NCBI GenBank assembly: GCA_963921195.1
Contig: OY992536.1
Location: forward strand, 326,819,038-326,883,037
From: Pegoplata infirma
Lineage: Eukaryota > Arthropoda > Insecta > Diptera > Anthomyiidae
DNA length: 64,000 bases
Direction: 5' to 3'
The translations under genes and the position numbers were made by a program. Of this stretch, positions 21,888 to 33,951 are shown piece by piece (the stretch's first letter is position 1; each line of letters opens with the position of its first letter). A model generated the notes under the pieces. The model saw nothing but the letters and a program-made list of their open reading frames with translations. It did not search any database and was not told the origin of the DNA.

Positions 21888-22889
21888 TAGGGTGGTTTTT
21901 TATTTTATTTTTTTTGGAATTTCGAAGAGCGCGCAGCGGATTTTTGTGACATTTGATGTTAAAATAATTGTGTAAAAATTTGAGCTAAATCGGATAAAAT
22001 TAACCCGAGGCGCAAGAAGGTCAAAGTTTCGAGAAAAAGCCAAAATGGCCAAATTTTGAAAAAACTTAAAAAAATGTAAATTTTGTAGAAATAAAAAAAA
22101 TAAAATATTTTTTATTTAACTTTCTTGCAATAATACTCAGAAAAAATTATCTTAACTTTTTATGACGGCAGTAACACTTCCAAACATGAAATACAAAAAT
22201 TACCATGCATTTTGGGGGGTACCTGATATGAGTGTTTTCGATTTTTTGAAAATTTTATTAAACAAAAAAATTAAATCTTACTATTCTATAGCAATGGATT
22301 ATTAAATACATCCTAAGGCTTAAATATTTAAAAAATTGGGGATATCCATCGACTCAATTTTTTTTTGGAGTCATTTGAGTTTTGCGGATTTCAAGGAGTC
22401 AAATGACTCCAAAAAAAAATTGAGTCGATGGATATCCCCAATTTTTTAAATATTTAAGCCTTAGGATGTATTTAACAATCCATTGCTATAGAATAGTAAG
22501 ATTTAATTTTTTTGTTTAATAAAATTTTCAAAAAATCGAAAACACTCATATCAGGTACCCCCCAAAATGCATGGTAATTTTTGTATTTCATGTTTGGAAG
22601 TGTTACTGCCGTCATAAAAAGTTAAGATAACTTTTTCTGAGTATTATTGCAAGAAAGTTAAATAAAAAATATTTTATTTTTTTTATTTTTACAAAATTTA
22701 CATTTTTTTAAGTTTTTTCAAAATTTGGCCATTTTGGCTTTTTCTCGAAACTTTGACCTCCTTGCGCCTCGGGTTAATTTTATCCGATTTAGCTCAAATT
22801 TTTACACAATTATTTTAACATCAAATGGCACAAAAATCCGCTGCGCGCTCCTCGAAATTCCAAAAAAAATTAAATAAAAAACCACCCTA
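21888..22889. mobile_element. hAT-like near-perfect palindrome, duplication ATATACAT
   Basis: Arms of about 485 bp meet around a short loop near 22375-22400 and look almost identical by eye. The ends TAGGGTGGTTTTTTATTT are exact complements, flanked by identical ATATACAT (21880-21887 and 22890-22897). It contains AACCCGAGGCGCA words related to the 13.5-kb fold-back. No ORF of note. Arm identity and the perfect duplication suggest a recent insertion. Confidence 0.9.
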
Positions 22890-22965
22890 ATATACATATA
22901 TAAAAGAGTAACGTGACTGACTGACTGACTGACTCATCATCGCCCAGCCCAAACCGCTGAAGCTA

Positions 22966-23830
22966 GAGACTTGAAATTTGGACTGTAGGTTACCCTCCCG
23001 GAATATAGATCCACTAAGGCTGGATTTTTGCCAATGTTGATTCTAAGGGGGTAAAAAGGGTAAAAAACTGTACTTTTGGTACTTTTTATATCTTATGAAA
23101 TAATGGTCATAGAGACTTGAAATTTGGACTGTATGTTCACCTCCCGGAATGCAGATCCTGTAAGGCTGGACTTTTGACAATGTTGATTCTAAGGGGGTAA
23201 AAAGGGTAAAAAACTGTGCTTTTGGTACTTTTTATATCTTATGAAATAATGGTCATAGAGACTTGAAATTTGGACTGTATGTTCACCTCCCGGAATGTAG
23301 ATCCTGTAAGGCTTGACTTTTGCCAATGTTGATTCTAAGGGGGTAAAAAGGGTAAAAAAACTGTACTTTAGGTACTTTTTTATCTCCTAAAATAATGGTC
23401 ATAGCGACTTGAAATTTGGACTGTATGTTCACCTCCCGGAATATAGATCCACGAAGGCTGGATTTTTGCCAATGATGATTCTAAGGGGGTCAAAAGGGTA
23501 AAAAACTGTACTTTTGGTCCTTTTAACATTTCCTTAAATAATGGTACTAGAAACTTGAAATTTGCAATGTAGGTTCACCTCCCGGAAAAAAGATTCACTA
23601 AGGCTGGGTTTTTCCAATGTTTATTCTACGGGGGTAAAATGTGTAAAAAAATGTACTTTTGGTACCTTTAATATTTTCTTAAATAATGGTCCTAGAAACT
23701 TAAAATTTGCAATGTAGGTTCACCTCCCGGAAAAAATATTCACCAAGGCTGGGTTTTTGCCAATGTTGACTCTACGGGGGTAAAATGGAAAAAAATACTT
23801 TTGGTACTTTTTTTAATTTACTGAAATAAT
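22966..23830 (+). repeat. 145-bp tandem array, six units
   Basis: Units begin AGACTTGAAATTTGGACTGT at about 22967, 23111, 23256, 23402, 23547 and 23694 (the last two diverged to AAACTTGAAATTTGCAATGT). Each contains ACCTCCCGGAA, AAGGCTGGATTTTTGCCAAT, TTCTAAGGGGGTAAAAAGG, and TACTTTTGGTACTTTT. Divergence increases to the right. Confidence 0.9.
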
Positions 23831-23973
23831 GGTACCTTTTATAAAAAGTACCTTTTATAAAAAGTACCTTTTATAAAAAGGACCCTTTATAAAAAGTACA
23901 TTTTATGAAAAGTACCTTTTATAAAAAGTACCTTTTATGAAAAGTACCTTTTATAAAAGTACCTTATATAAAT

Positions 23974-24679
23974 GGCGTACGGACATAGCGCCCAAGGTCT
24001 TATCGCCCAAAACCGTAAATGTCATATCGCCCGAGCTGCGACATATATCCCAAAATGATAGGTCTCAAAATGTTATTTCTCCCAAAACAAAATTGTCAAA
24101 AAATCCAAAATATTTTTTTTGGGCGAAATGTCGAAATTACGACTTCTAGATTTGTTTTTTTGTTATAAAGGTTTTCTGCGTAGCCGGCCTTCGGCCGGGC
24201 TTAGGGATTACATACTCCATGCATTAAACCCACCCTCTCTGCAAACCAAAGCTATTTTGGTTATCAGGTCTTTTTGATGCATAACAAATTTGATAGTGTA
24301 AAGAAAGGCCTGCTACCCTAGAAAACTTTATTTTACGGAGAGGGTGGGTTTAATGCATAGATTTTGTTATTCCTAAGCCCGGCCGAAGGCCGGCTACGCA
24401 TAAAAACGTTAAAATATTGTGTTAAAAAAAAACAATATTGGTGAGTTTTATGATTATTTTTTTGGGTGCTATGACATTTTATAAATTCAACATTTTGACA
24501 TTTGGGTAATATGACATTTTTGATCATTTATATTAATTTAAAGAAAATTGTTAAAATACATAAAAATAATGGCCATATCGTCCAAAAAATTTTGCAACAA
24601 CAACTAACACACATTTTTTTTGGGTGGAATGACTTTTTTAAATTGGGCGATATGCACTTGGGCGCTATGTCCGTACGCC
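23974..24679. mobile_element. Mutator-like miniature element, 9-bp duplication TATATAAAT
   Basis: Ends GGCGTACGGACATAGCGCCC are exact complements, flanked by identical TATATAAAT (23965-23973 and 24680-24688). A 9-bp duplication with long terminal repeats fits Mutator-like elements. Subterminal DNA repeats words such as ATCGCCCAAAA and CATATCGCCC, and their complements on the right side. A second element is inserted at 24177-24400. No transposase. Confidence 0.85.
24177..24400. mobile_element. 224-bp element with TGCGTAGCCGGCC ends
   Basis: TGCGTAGCCGGCCTTCGGCC at the left is matched by GGCCGAAGGCCGGCTACGCA at the right, and AAACCCACCCTCTCTG by its complement CGGAGAGGGTGGGTTT. It lies inside the Mutator-like element, so it is younger. 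A relative, itself interrupted, is at about 46271-47046. Confidence 0.85.
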
Positions 24680-25850
24680 TATATAAATAGTACCTTTTAT
24701 TAAAAGAACCTTTTATAAAAAGTACCTTTTATAAAAAGTACCTTTTATAAAAAGTAACTTTTATAAAAAATAATTTTTATAAAAAGTACCTTTTATAAAA
24801 AGTAACTTTTACAAAAAGTACCTTTTACAAAAAGTACCTTTTACAAAAAGTCCCTTTTACAAAAAGTACCTTTTACAAAAAGTACCTTTTACAAAAAGTA
24901 CCTTTTACAAAAAGTACCTTTTACAAAAAGTACCTTTTACAAAAAGTACCTTTTATAAAAAGTACCTTTTGTAAAAAGTACCTTCTATAAAAAGTTCGTT
25001 TTGTTAAAAGTACCGAAAGTACACTTTTTGGTACTTTTTTATTTCCTGAAATAATAATCATAGAAACTTGAAATTGGAAAAGGTTGCAAAAAATATAATG
25101 GTCACAGAAACTTAAAATTTGAAATGTAAAATCCTTCGGTGAAAAAAAAGATGTGGAAAAGTACTTTTTGGAAATTCCGTTTCTTAACGGGGATAAAAAG
25201 TACTTTTAATATTTGCTGAAACAATGATCCTATATAATTGAAATATGGAGTATAGGATACTTCGGTGAAGAAAAAACATTCTGAAAGAGGTACCTTTTGG
25301 AAATTCCGTTTCTAATGGGGGTAATAAAGTGTACTTTTGGTACTTTTTTTGTTCCTATAATAATGACCTTAGAAGAAGGAGATGGAATTGGAAATGAAAT
25401 GGAGTAGAACGGGGAACAAAATGGAAAAGAGCAGGGAACAATATGGAATGATATTTTTTACTCAAATTTTTCGTATTTAGCTTTTTTCTCCATATTTTTC
25501 CCCTCTATATGTATATTTTTTCACTCAAACTTATTTTTTTTATTCCAATTTCTTTTTTCACTGAAATATTTATTTACTCAAAATCCAAAATCCCAACATA
25601 AGGGCTCGAAAATTGTCAATATATTTTCCCCCGGAACGAACATGATAACATACCAGCGAAGTTATTCAAATTTTATTGTTTAAATTATTCATTGAAATAT
25701 TTTTTTATGGAAGACTTAAACGTCCACAAGTAAATAAAACAAAGACTACGTAGGGGAATTTTTTGGAAATCGATAGAGTAATCCTGATCCTTCTATTATC
25801 CAGTATTCAACACAACCGGTAACGAAGTACCGGGATGGTAAGCTAGTTTA

Positions 25851-26259
25851 ATAAATATGTAATCAAGACAACTCGACACAAATTTAAAAATTTTTCAATA
25901 TTTAGCCACGTTTCCTAACCCAAGGTTTTTAAAAATTGCAAAACTAAAAACTAAAAATTTGGTGTGGAATGGCTCATATCTTGTTTATAAATTACAAGTA
26001 ATTAACTTGTTTCAAACTTGCAGCCTTATTCAAGTCTGTATTTAATAAATTAAGTGAACTCTTTATACTTTAAAGATGCAGGTCAGTCACTTTAATTAGT
26101 GACCGGTTTAATTTTTTTTTTTATTTTGTTTACATTTAGTTAGAGTGGTCTGTAGAAATATTTTTTTTTAACCTGAAAAATGACCACTGAAAACGGTCAA
26201 TATCTAACAACTTCGTTTTTTTGGTGCACTCTAAGTACTTCTGTATTTTGATTTTGTTT
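25851..26259. other. No gene seen
   Basis: AT-rich flank with GGTCAGTCACTTTAATTAGTGACCGG, whose halves TCACT/AGTGA pair, near 26080-26105. No coding signal. Confidence 0.4.
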
Positions 26260-26267
26260 ACAATTAG

Positions 26268-26653
26268 TAGTGTCCGACCGAACAGTTCGGCCAAAAAATG
26301 GTATTGGGCAAAAATTAATATTTGCAAGCATTTTTAACAGCTTTTTCAGATGGCCGTTTGTTTGTTTAGGCGATAGAAGACTATTCTGACTTTCAAATTT
26401 AATGGCGAGAACGAAGTTAAGCACCAATTTAGATGTTCGGTAACCGAACGTTCGGCCAAATTGAAAAAAGTTCGGTTACCGAACTTCGAAATTGTGACTT
26501 AACTTCGTACTCGTTCTTAAACTTTACACTCAGAATCGTCTTCCATTGCCTGAACAATTCTACCCCAAATAAAAAAAGTTGTTAAAAGTACTCCCAAATA
26601 CCAAATTTTTGATTAAATGACGTTTTTTGGCCGAACTGTTCGGTCGGACACTA
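26268..26653. mobile_element. hAT-like miniature element, duplication ACAATTAG
   Basis: Ends TAGTGTCCGACCGAACAGTT are exact complements, flanked by identical ACAATTAG (26260-26267 and 26654-26661). GTTCGGTAACCGAACGTTCGGCC-type iterations sit near the centre (26440-26490). A sister is at 33952-34340. Small ORFs inside are incidental. Confidence 0.9.
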
Positions 26654-26661
26654 ACAATTAG

Positions 26662-27409
26662 TGATCATTTAATGACATTTATCGATATTCCCTTTTTCAA
26701 TTTTATTAAATAAACATAAACTTAAATAAATTAGTTCTGCAATAATGCATTTTAAACTTATTTCAAGACCTTTTGATAACAATAAAAGTAAATGTTTTTA
26801 AAATTCCCCTTTACCCTGACCCACTAGCATAAATACATTTAAAATTCTTTGGTGTAACTATCGGCAAATCGCTTTTACTCGCAAATTAAATCTATTACCA
26901 TATAGCATAGCATATTGTTTAAGTCCTAAGGTTTATTGTAAGTCTCCCACTTGAATTTTGAATTAAAAAAAAAAATAACAGAAAAAAGGTTGATTAATTT
27001 GTAAGCACAACATGAAATTAATTCAATTTATTATGAGTGTTGAGCCTCTTTCTTTGAATTGATATTAAATCAATGGTGCGCGCAGGCGCACGTGTAACGA
27101 ATTGCAAATGATGAACATATTATTTGTGTATGCGTAATACAAAAAACCATACTTGGGAAGTTTTTATTGGTATTACATGCACTTAATGTCAATTTAAATA
27201 AAAAATCATTACCATTTAATGCCAATGATTTTTTTTTAACTGTCATTAATGGCACCAATTGCAATGAAATCGCAGAAATAACACTAAAATTATTTAATGG
27301 AGAATGGATTTGATTCAAATGCAGTTATTTAATATCAATTAACAAGTTTTCATTAGCATTGCTCCAAAAACAAATTTGATTATCATTGTTTGACGCAAAT
27401 ATAACAACC
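26662..27409. other. No gene seen
   Basis: Comparatively mixed-composition intergenic sequence with a GGTGCGCGCAGGCGCACG patch near 27073-27092, the only local GC peak. I see no exon-like reading frame. Confidence 0.4.
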
Positions 27410-27690
27410 ATTAACCCTCTAATGCATTATGACGCTTTTTGGCTGTGTCGCTTTTTTGCTGTAACTTTTGATAAGCATCACTTACAAACAAGAGAGTGGT
27501 CGGTTTTGAAAGCTTACATTGCACAGATTTTCTTGTGCTCTCTACTTTTAGTTTATTTTAAAACAAAAGAAAGTAGATAATCAAGATGTACTTTCAAAAT
27601 CGACAACTCTCTTGTTTGTAAGTGATGTCAATTAAAAGTTACAAACAAATGTACAAAACCCTCAAAAAGTGGCCTTTATGCATTAGAGGC
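27410..27690. mobile_element. 280-bp fold-back with CCCTCTAATGCAT ends
   Basis: CCCTCTAATGCATTATG at the left is matched by ATGCATTAGAGGC at the right; inside, CATCACTTACAAACAAGAGAG pairs with CTCTCTTGTTTGTAAGTGATG. The arms are about 110 bp. Non-coding. Confidence 0.75.
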
Positions 27691-28085
27691 TTCAAATAAT
27701 ACATTTTCATTGACGATTCAATAAATTATTCCCATGTGTGATATAAACACACCATAAATGCAATGTTTTTGGGTGCAGTAAAAAATTAAACTGCCAAGGG
27801 TGTGAGTAATTGGTTTTAACCTATTGCAGACGTGTCGCTGTTATGACTGATAGAGCCAGACTCATTAAAAAAACAGATGACGTCAGATTAATTGAAAAAA
27901 GTTTAATTTCGGCAATTTGGTTTTTATCTACTTAAAAAAAAAAAACTGAAACGATGGCAAAACAGTCGGTAAATTTATTTTCAAAATAACTGATTCCGAA
28001 CTAACATTGGAAAAGATTACTTAAAAATTTGCTAAACATTTGCTGAATATTGAAATCTGCGAAAAACAATTCCAAACATTTCTAA

Positions 28086-28605
28086 TAGGGCGTCCCATCA
28101 AATGTAAACTTTTGAAGTTCGCGTCATAATACCTGCCAAACGATGGCCTCGTTAGAGCTGATTATGGGAAAATTTATAAAAAAAAATTAAAAAAACCAGC
28201 GGTCAAAGTTTTAAAAAATGGCGAATTTCGACCAAAATTCATGTCCGAATTTTTTAACCAAATCCATCTCAAAAATTCGGAAATTTTGGTATCTTTTGAG
28301 ACCAATTTTATGTTTAAAAATTAGCATCAGTGGACCAAAATCTCTTTTTTTTTGAATTTTTTAAATAGTTTTTCTATAAATTACCCAAAATTTCCTAATT
28401 TTTCAGGGGGATTTGGTCAAAAAATTCGGACATGAATGTTGGTCGTAGAATGTTATTTTTTTCAAATTTTTGATCGCTGGTTGCCGACTGTAGATGCCCT
28501 TAACAAGTTTTTCATAAATTTTCCTACAATTAGCTATTCCGTGGCCATCATTCGACAGGTATTACGACGCGTAATTCGAAAGTTTTAATTTGACGGGACG
28601 CTCTA
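28086..28605. mobile_element. 520-bp fold-back with TAGGGCGTCCC ends
   Basis: TAGGGCGTCCCATCAAAT and, inverted, TAGAGCGTCCCGTCAAATT; further pairs are ATACCTGCC / GACAGGTAT and GATGGCCTCGTTAG / CTATTCCGTGGCCATC. A possible 7-bp duplication CATTTCT lies at both sides but not flush with the ends. Non-coding. Confidence 0.7.
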
Positions 28606-28799
28606 ATACCCATTTCTGCTTACTTTTATTGTTTTTAAATATGTATCAAGGTCATGGGACCGGAAAGGCCGGCTTTTTAGTGGAGGTAATAATTAAAATT
28701 TTACTATTTTTGCTACTCAATTAAACAAAGCCTGAGCAAGGACTTATTCCTTAATTCACTTTCACACCAATCATTACACAGGCCGACAAACTTTGAAAG

Positions 28800-29810
28800 A
28801 ATCGAAATTCCGGGACTAGAATATATTTTCTTAAGGGCTAGAGTTGCGCTGAATCCGAAGATGTACTCAGAATTTCTCCATAACATCAGGTTTTCGAGAT
28901 ATCTTAGCTTAAAGTTAAAAATATCGTGTTTTTCGCCATATTCGAGACGTTATAACTTGCACAAATTTGCCTTAAATTTCAAAACCTGATATATCGTCTG
29001 ATAGTCCTACTTATTACCTTTAAAATAAATGTTTAACCTCTGTAATATCTTGTTTCTTCTCTGAAATATCTTAGCATGAAGTTTGGAAAATTCGGGTTTT
29101 CGCTTTATTCATGATATTTTCGCTATTAATACAAATTCGATATATTTTAAGCTACATTTCGCCTTTATTTTGCTGCAAACTTATAAAAGTCTTAAATTCA
29201 CAATTTAAAAAAAATATATATTTTTGAATTGTTTAGATATCCGTTCTATTTGCTGAGATATCGTCCATTGAAATTTTTTTATATGATGTGTTTGATGAAA
29301 TCATACATACTCCCACGTGCTACGTGGACCTGTCTGAGACGATATCTCCGCAAATAGAAGAGATATTTAAACAATTAAAAAAGCATTTTATTCGAATAAA
29401 TTATGGCTGCAAAACTTTTTTAAGTTTGCTGTAAAATATAAGCAAAATATAGCAAAAAATCAATTAAATTTGCGTTCATAGCAAAGATACTATGAATATT
29501 GCGAAAACGCGGGTTTTTAAAACTTCAGGTTAAGATATCTCAGAGACTGAACAAGATATTACAGAGGTTCAACATTCATTTTTAAGGCAATTTGTAGTAC
29601 TTCTAGACGACATATCGGGTTTTTAAAAATAAAGGTGGATTCGCGCATTTATAACGTCTAGAATATAGCGTAAACGTTTTTTTTCCAACTTCGGACTAGG
29701 ATATCTCGAAAACATAATGTAAAAGACATATCCTGAGATCAGATTCGGATTCACTTCGACTAAAACCAATGGAAAAGTATACTCTGGTCTATGGGTTAAA
29801 AATTTGTTTG
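28800..29810. mobile_element. 1-kb imperfect fold-back
   Basis: Many words pair across a centre near 29320: TTTTCGAGATATCTTAG / AGGATATCTCGAAAAC, AACCTGATATATCGTCTGA / GACGACATATCGGGTTT, and GAGGTTCAACATTC / TTTAACCTCTGTAATATC. Part of the same family recurs at 32525-32668. There is no intact ORF. Confidence 0.65.
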
Positions 29811-30180
29811 CCTAATTTACACTAGTTCAGAAACTATATCCCGAAAGGGTATAGGAATGGGCTCATTTTTGTTTGCTAATACGTTTAGTGTTAAACAAAA
29901 AACAGAAAGTTTATAATTTGTATACAAACAATTACATACACAAAACATACTTTCAACGAAATTTCAATGAATACAATGTTTAACAATAAAACATTCTCAT
30001 ATTGACGACATTCATTCAGTTCTTTGGAAGAAAAGAAAGATTCACCATTCTTTCCAAACAATGTTAGAAATCGTTATGCTTAACAACAAAATAAAAGTTT
30101 AAACAGCAATAAGAAGAAGAATAATAATATAGAGGCAAACATAAAAAACCGGTAATAAATACAACCAATTACTTGGACAA
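29811..30180. other. No gene seen
   Basis: AT-rich sequence leading into a tetranucleotide repeat. No coding signal. Confidence 0.4.
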
Positions 30181-30202
30181 GTTACATGTTTGATATCTGC
30201 AC

Positions 30203-30250
30203 GTCTGTCTGTCCGTCCGTCCGTCCGTCCGTCCGTCCGTCCGTCCATCC
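30203..30250. repeat. (CCGT)n microsatellite
   Basis: About eleven tandem CCGT units with a CTGT lead-in. The complementary ACGG repeat occurs inside the TATACCCTCC-family element at 37.76 kb, so this may be a relic of such an element. Confidence 0.9.
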
Positions 30251-30584
30251 ATACGACTCTTAAATATAGAAAGTAGTAAGTAAGTAACCCGTATTTAAGC
30301 GAGTACAAGTATTTTTAAAGAAGTAAATATTCACATTCAATTGCAACATATGTATGTATTTTGATGTATGTATATTTGTAACTCTGGTTGCGTACTATTC
30401 CAAGTCCATGCAACCTAAATACAAATATCTACGTACACGTAAATATTTAAGGGGGATTGGAATTTAAAAAACAGCCTTTATTTTTAAAATTTTTTAAACA
30501 GCTGTAAAAAAAGAAGTAACAGCTGTAAAAAAAGAAATATGTTTTTTAATTCTGTTTTTTTTTATTGGAAAAATAAACTATCGT
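30251..30584. other. No gene seen
   Basis: AT-rich; contains a direct repeat ACAGCTGTAAAAAAAGAA at about 30498 and 30520. Confidence 0.5.
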
Positions 30585-31460
30585 TGAGAAAGATTACTCC
30601 AGCTCGAGGTCACGTTTCTTTACTAATTACACTACTATAAAAAAGTCAACTTTTTTGCACAGACTTCTAAGGTACATTTTCTAAAGTATTTTGGCCTCCT
30701 AAACACGAATCTGTCATCAGAAAAGTTGTATCAAATTGCCTTCTCGAGATATAGACATTTTCTTTTTTTTGCGGACCAAGCCCCCAAAACAGAAATGAAC
30801 GTTAAATTTATTCATATTTTTTTATTCGAATTCCTAATAAAATGACATAACTTTTGCAAGAAATCCTGACTCGATACGATCAAAGATACCATCAGGACAT
30901 TATAAGGAAGTTCAGTATTCGAATTTAGCAAGAAACTTCCTTTTTAAAGTAGATATGTAAAGCAGATACTCCAATAAAGAGAACCTGGGGTTAAAATCCA
31001 ACATTCATTGAGTAAATCCAGAAATATTTGCAAAAGAAGTCAAAATTTTTAACCAAATCTGCATATATTTTTTTTCATACATTTTTTTGTACCAATTTGT
31101 ATGTTTTTTTTGTTAAAATAAAAAAAAAATAAATTTAAAACACATTTCTTAAAGTATGTTGGCCTCCTAAAAACGAATCTGTCCTCCTAAAAACGAAAAT
31201 TTTATCGAATCATCTTCTCGAGATATGGGCATTTTAATTTTTTGTGGATTAAGCCCTCAAAAATAAAAAATATGAATAACTTAGTCATACACTTTTCCAA
31301 TATTAAAAAAAACTTTTCTGATGACAGATTCGTGTTTAGGAGGCCAAAATACTTTAGAAAATGTACTTTAGAAGTCTATTCAGAAAAAAAGTTGATTTTT
31401 GTAGAGTAGTGTTTAGTTAGTAAAGAAACGTGACCTCGAGCTGGAGTAATCTTTCTCAAT
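30585..31460. mobile_element. Fold-back with CTCGAGGTCACG arms
   Basis: GAGAAAGATTACTCCAGCTC at the left is matched by GAGCTGGAGTAATCTTTCTC at the right; further in, TTTGGCCTCCTAAACACGAA pairs with TTCGTGTTTAGGAGGCCAAA. A third copy of the GGCCTCCTAAAAACGAA word sits at 31160, so part of the arm is also tandemly repeated. The outer TTTCTTTACTAATTA end is shared with the 20.7-kb fold-back. Confidence 0.8.
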
Positions 31461-32524
31461 AGAATTTATAGGTCGAAAAATAAATAATTTTTATAAATTT
31501 AAAACAGAAGATAAACTTTTGCAGTATTTTTAAAATTTTAAAACACAAAATTTAATCAACTAGAATTGCCAGGGTTGCCGCTCAATTGTGGGATACTCTT
31601 TTTTTTAAAGGACAAAATCGTTTGCAGTTGTACATTTTTTTACGATTTGTAGATTTTTAAATTCGGTAGTATTTATCGTGTCCATTTTTTGAAAAATATA
31701 AATTTTGGTTTAAGTTATGCTAATGTAAACCTAAAAAATTGAAAAAAAAAATATTTTTCTTCATAAAAATTTATACATCAAAAATATCAAAAACCGTTGA
31801 AATTACGCACAGACTGTTTTTTTAGTTCGAACCCCCCTTAATGCTTTTTAAAACATTTAATGCATTTAATGCCATTAATCATCTTAATGCAAAACAGGTA
31901 AAAAATACTAAAAAAAAAATAAATACCACATCGAAATTGAAACTTTTAAAACTTTAAAAACAAAACCAAAAGCAAAACCAAAACTTATTGACATTCTTTT
32001 TTGTTTTTTTTTTTTTTTTTTTAAATATCTATTGATGGTATTGATAGTGTTATGCTTGAATAAACATCTTCCAAAAGCCAAAGCCCAAAACAATAACCAA
32101 CCACCAACCACCAACAAATAAACCATAAAACAATGCCATTTCAAAACAAAATAGTTAATAACAATGGGCTAAACAGAAAAAAAGAATAATAATAATAACA
32201 CACTGATGAAGTGTTGATGAACTAAACTTTACGTACACTTCCACTCATTTCATTCTACTGATATTCATAATAGCAAATCATAGTAAGTCGTTGTCAATTG
32301 AGGTTAGTTATTTTATATCAGTTAACCCTTTCGGAACCAATAGTGGTGGAGGATAATTTTTTATAATCCCAAAAAAAAAAAATATATTTCAAACAGTTTC
32401 TCTTCAAAATTTTGCTGAAAAATAAATAAATCTATTTCAATTGCATATCCAGACAAGTGACAGTGAATTATGACATAGGAGAACCTTGCTTTAATAATAC
32501 AATAATTACTACAATTTAATCATC
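31461..32524. other. No gene seen
   Basis: Low-complexity AT-rich sequence; C/A-biased on the plus strand at 32075-32125 (CCAACCACCAACCACCAAC). ORFs here are low-complexity. Confidence 0.45.
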
Positions 32525-33139
32525 GCACAATTTGAAAAGGTCAAAACCCCGGGACTAAAGTATACCTTTCTAAATGTTTAAACCGAACCTGTACTCAGAA
32601 TTAAAAATATCATGCTTTTCCCCATATTCGAGACGTTATAACTGCACAAATTCACTTAAATTTTTAAAAACACAAAAACCTTGCTACCTCCTATTTGAAA
32701 AGACTTCGTTGTTATTTTACAAGCTTATTGGCAATAATTTTGTAATTTTACAAGCTTTTAACAAATAAAATTATAAATTTAAAATTTTTTTGACGCGATA
32801 AAATTTACAAGGACGTTTCGTGACTTTACTAGATTTTTTGCTACCTACTATTTTACGAGAAGTCCCAGTAAAAATTACAACCTTTTTTGTAATTTTACAA
32901 AATGTTTACCAATAAAATTGTAAATTTATAATTTTTTTGGCAAAATAAAACTTATAAGGAATTCTCGTGAATTTACTAATTTTTTTTTTGTTAAAAACCT
33001 TGGAAATTTTTAAAATTCCCAAAAAAAAAAACTGTAAAATTACAAAAAAAAATTAAATTTCAATCGAAAGTTATTTGTTAAAAACCAAGGAAAACTGACA
33101 AATATTGGTTAAGGTTTGACAAGGTTTTTTTTTAGTGTA
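32525..33139. mobile_element. Two nested repeat fragments
   Basis: 32525-32668 repeats part of the 28.8-kb fold-back (CCGGGACTA, CATATTCGAGACGTTATAAC). At about 32670-33138 lies another element with ends ACACAAAAACCTTG and, inverted, ACACTAAAAAAAAACCTTG, full of TTGTAATTTTACAA words. A relative in the opposite orientation is at 63324-63670. Confidence 0.55.
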
Positions 33140-33246
33140 ATACATTACCACTAATGTATTACACACTTTTTGAGAGGAATCCCGAGTCAAGGAGCGCATC
33201 CAAACCACCTGAATTTATGCATGATTCCCTGCATATATAGCGCTAG

Positions 33247-33744
33247 TTTCCGTGAATTGAGAATAAATGCACTTTTGCGATATTAAACTTTCACAAGTTT
33301 TAGTAATTAATACTATCACTTTCGTGATATTTGCAAAATCAATTAAAATAGTAATTGATATTATCATTTTAGTGATTGAAACTTTTTTTTTAAATTTTTG
33401 TGTATAAAATCAAGTTCTTGTGTTTTCAAAAAAATGTACAAAAGAATTCTCCAATTGGCGCTAAAAAGTTGATTTCACTGCATTTTAAAAAAAAAAGCTC
33501 TTTTAAAATGCAGTGAAATCATCTTTTTAGCGCTAATTGGCGAATTCTTTTGTACATTTTTTTGAAAACACAAGAACTTGATTTTATACACAAAAATTTT
33601 AAAAATAAGTTTCAATCACTAAAATGATAATATCAATTACTATTTTAATTGATTTTGCAAATATCACGAAAGTGATAGTATTAATTACTAAAACTTGTGA
33701 AAGTTTAATATCGCAAAAGTGCATTTATTCTCAATTCACGGAAA
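33247..33744. mobile_element. Near-perfect 498-bp hairpin
   Basis: Arms of about 240 bp (TTTCCGTGAATTGAGAAT at the left, complement at the right end) meet around AAAAAAAAAAGCTC near 33495. By eye the arms differ at only a few positions, for example AATTGGCGC against GCGCTAATTGG. No ORF or duplication is evident. Transcription in either direction would give a long hairpin RNA. Confidence 0.9.
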
Positions 33745-33951
33745 TTTTCAAATTCTATTAAAAAATGTTATTATATCAATAAACAAAATAATTAAAAACA
33801 AAATTGAACTTTATAAAATTTTTATTTTAATTTTTTTTTCGGGTCATGTCGTGGAATTCACAAATAAAAAAAATGGAATTATAAAATTACAATTGATCTT
33901 TTATGAATTATATGTGTAAATGGTGTAGATAAACCTAACCTTACAAAATAA

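Larger units (their letters stand above)
23828..25010 (+). repeat. 16-bp minisatellite, split by an insertion
   Basis: Unit TACCTTTTATAAAAAG, about nine copies at 23828-23965 and about twenty at 24689-25010, where a TTTTACAAAAAG variant takes over. The unit is itself a near palindrome (CTTTTATAAAAG). The interruption 23974-24679 is a Mutator-like element with its own duplication of array-edge sequence. Confidence 0.9.
22899..25848 (+). mobile_element. Helitron-like composite of tandem repeats
   Basis: It starts near TAACGTGACTGACTGACTGA followed by CATCGCCCAGCCCAAACCGC and ends near 25848 with a short GTACCGGGATGGTA hairpin followed by AAGCTAG|T. A hairpin just before CTAG-T is how Helitron and Helentron 3' ends look, and such elements often carry tandem repeats inside. 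The interior is a 145-bp array, a 16-bp minisatellite split by a Mutator-like insertion, and degenerate 145-bp units at 25010-25370. No Rep/helicase is present, so the class is an inference. Confidence 0.5.

Noticed and set aside
23828..25010. Resemblance to a CRISPR array
   Set aside because: Repeats are 16 bp, directly abutting, with no unique spacers, in a eukaryotic genome.
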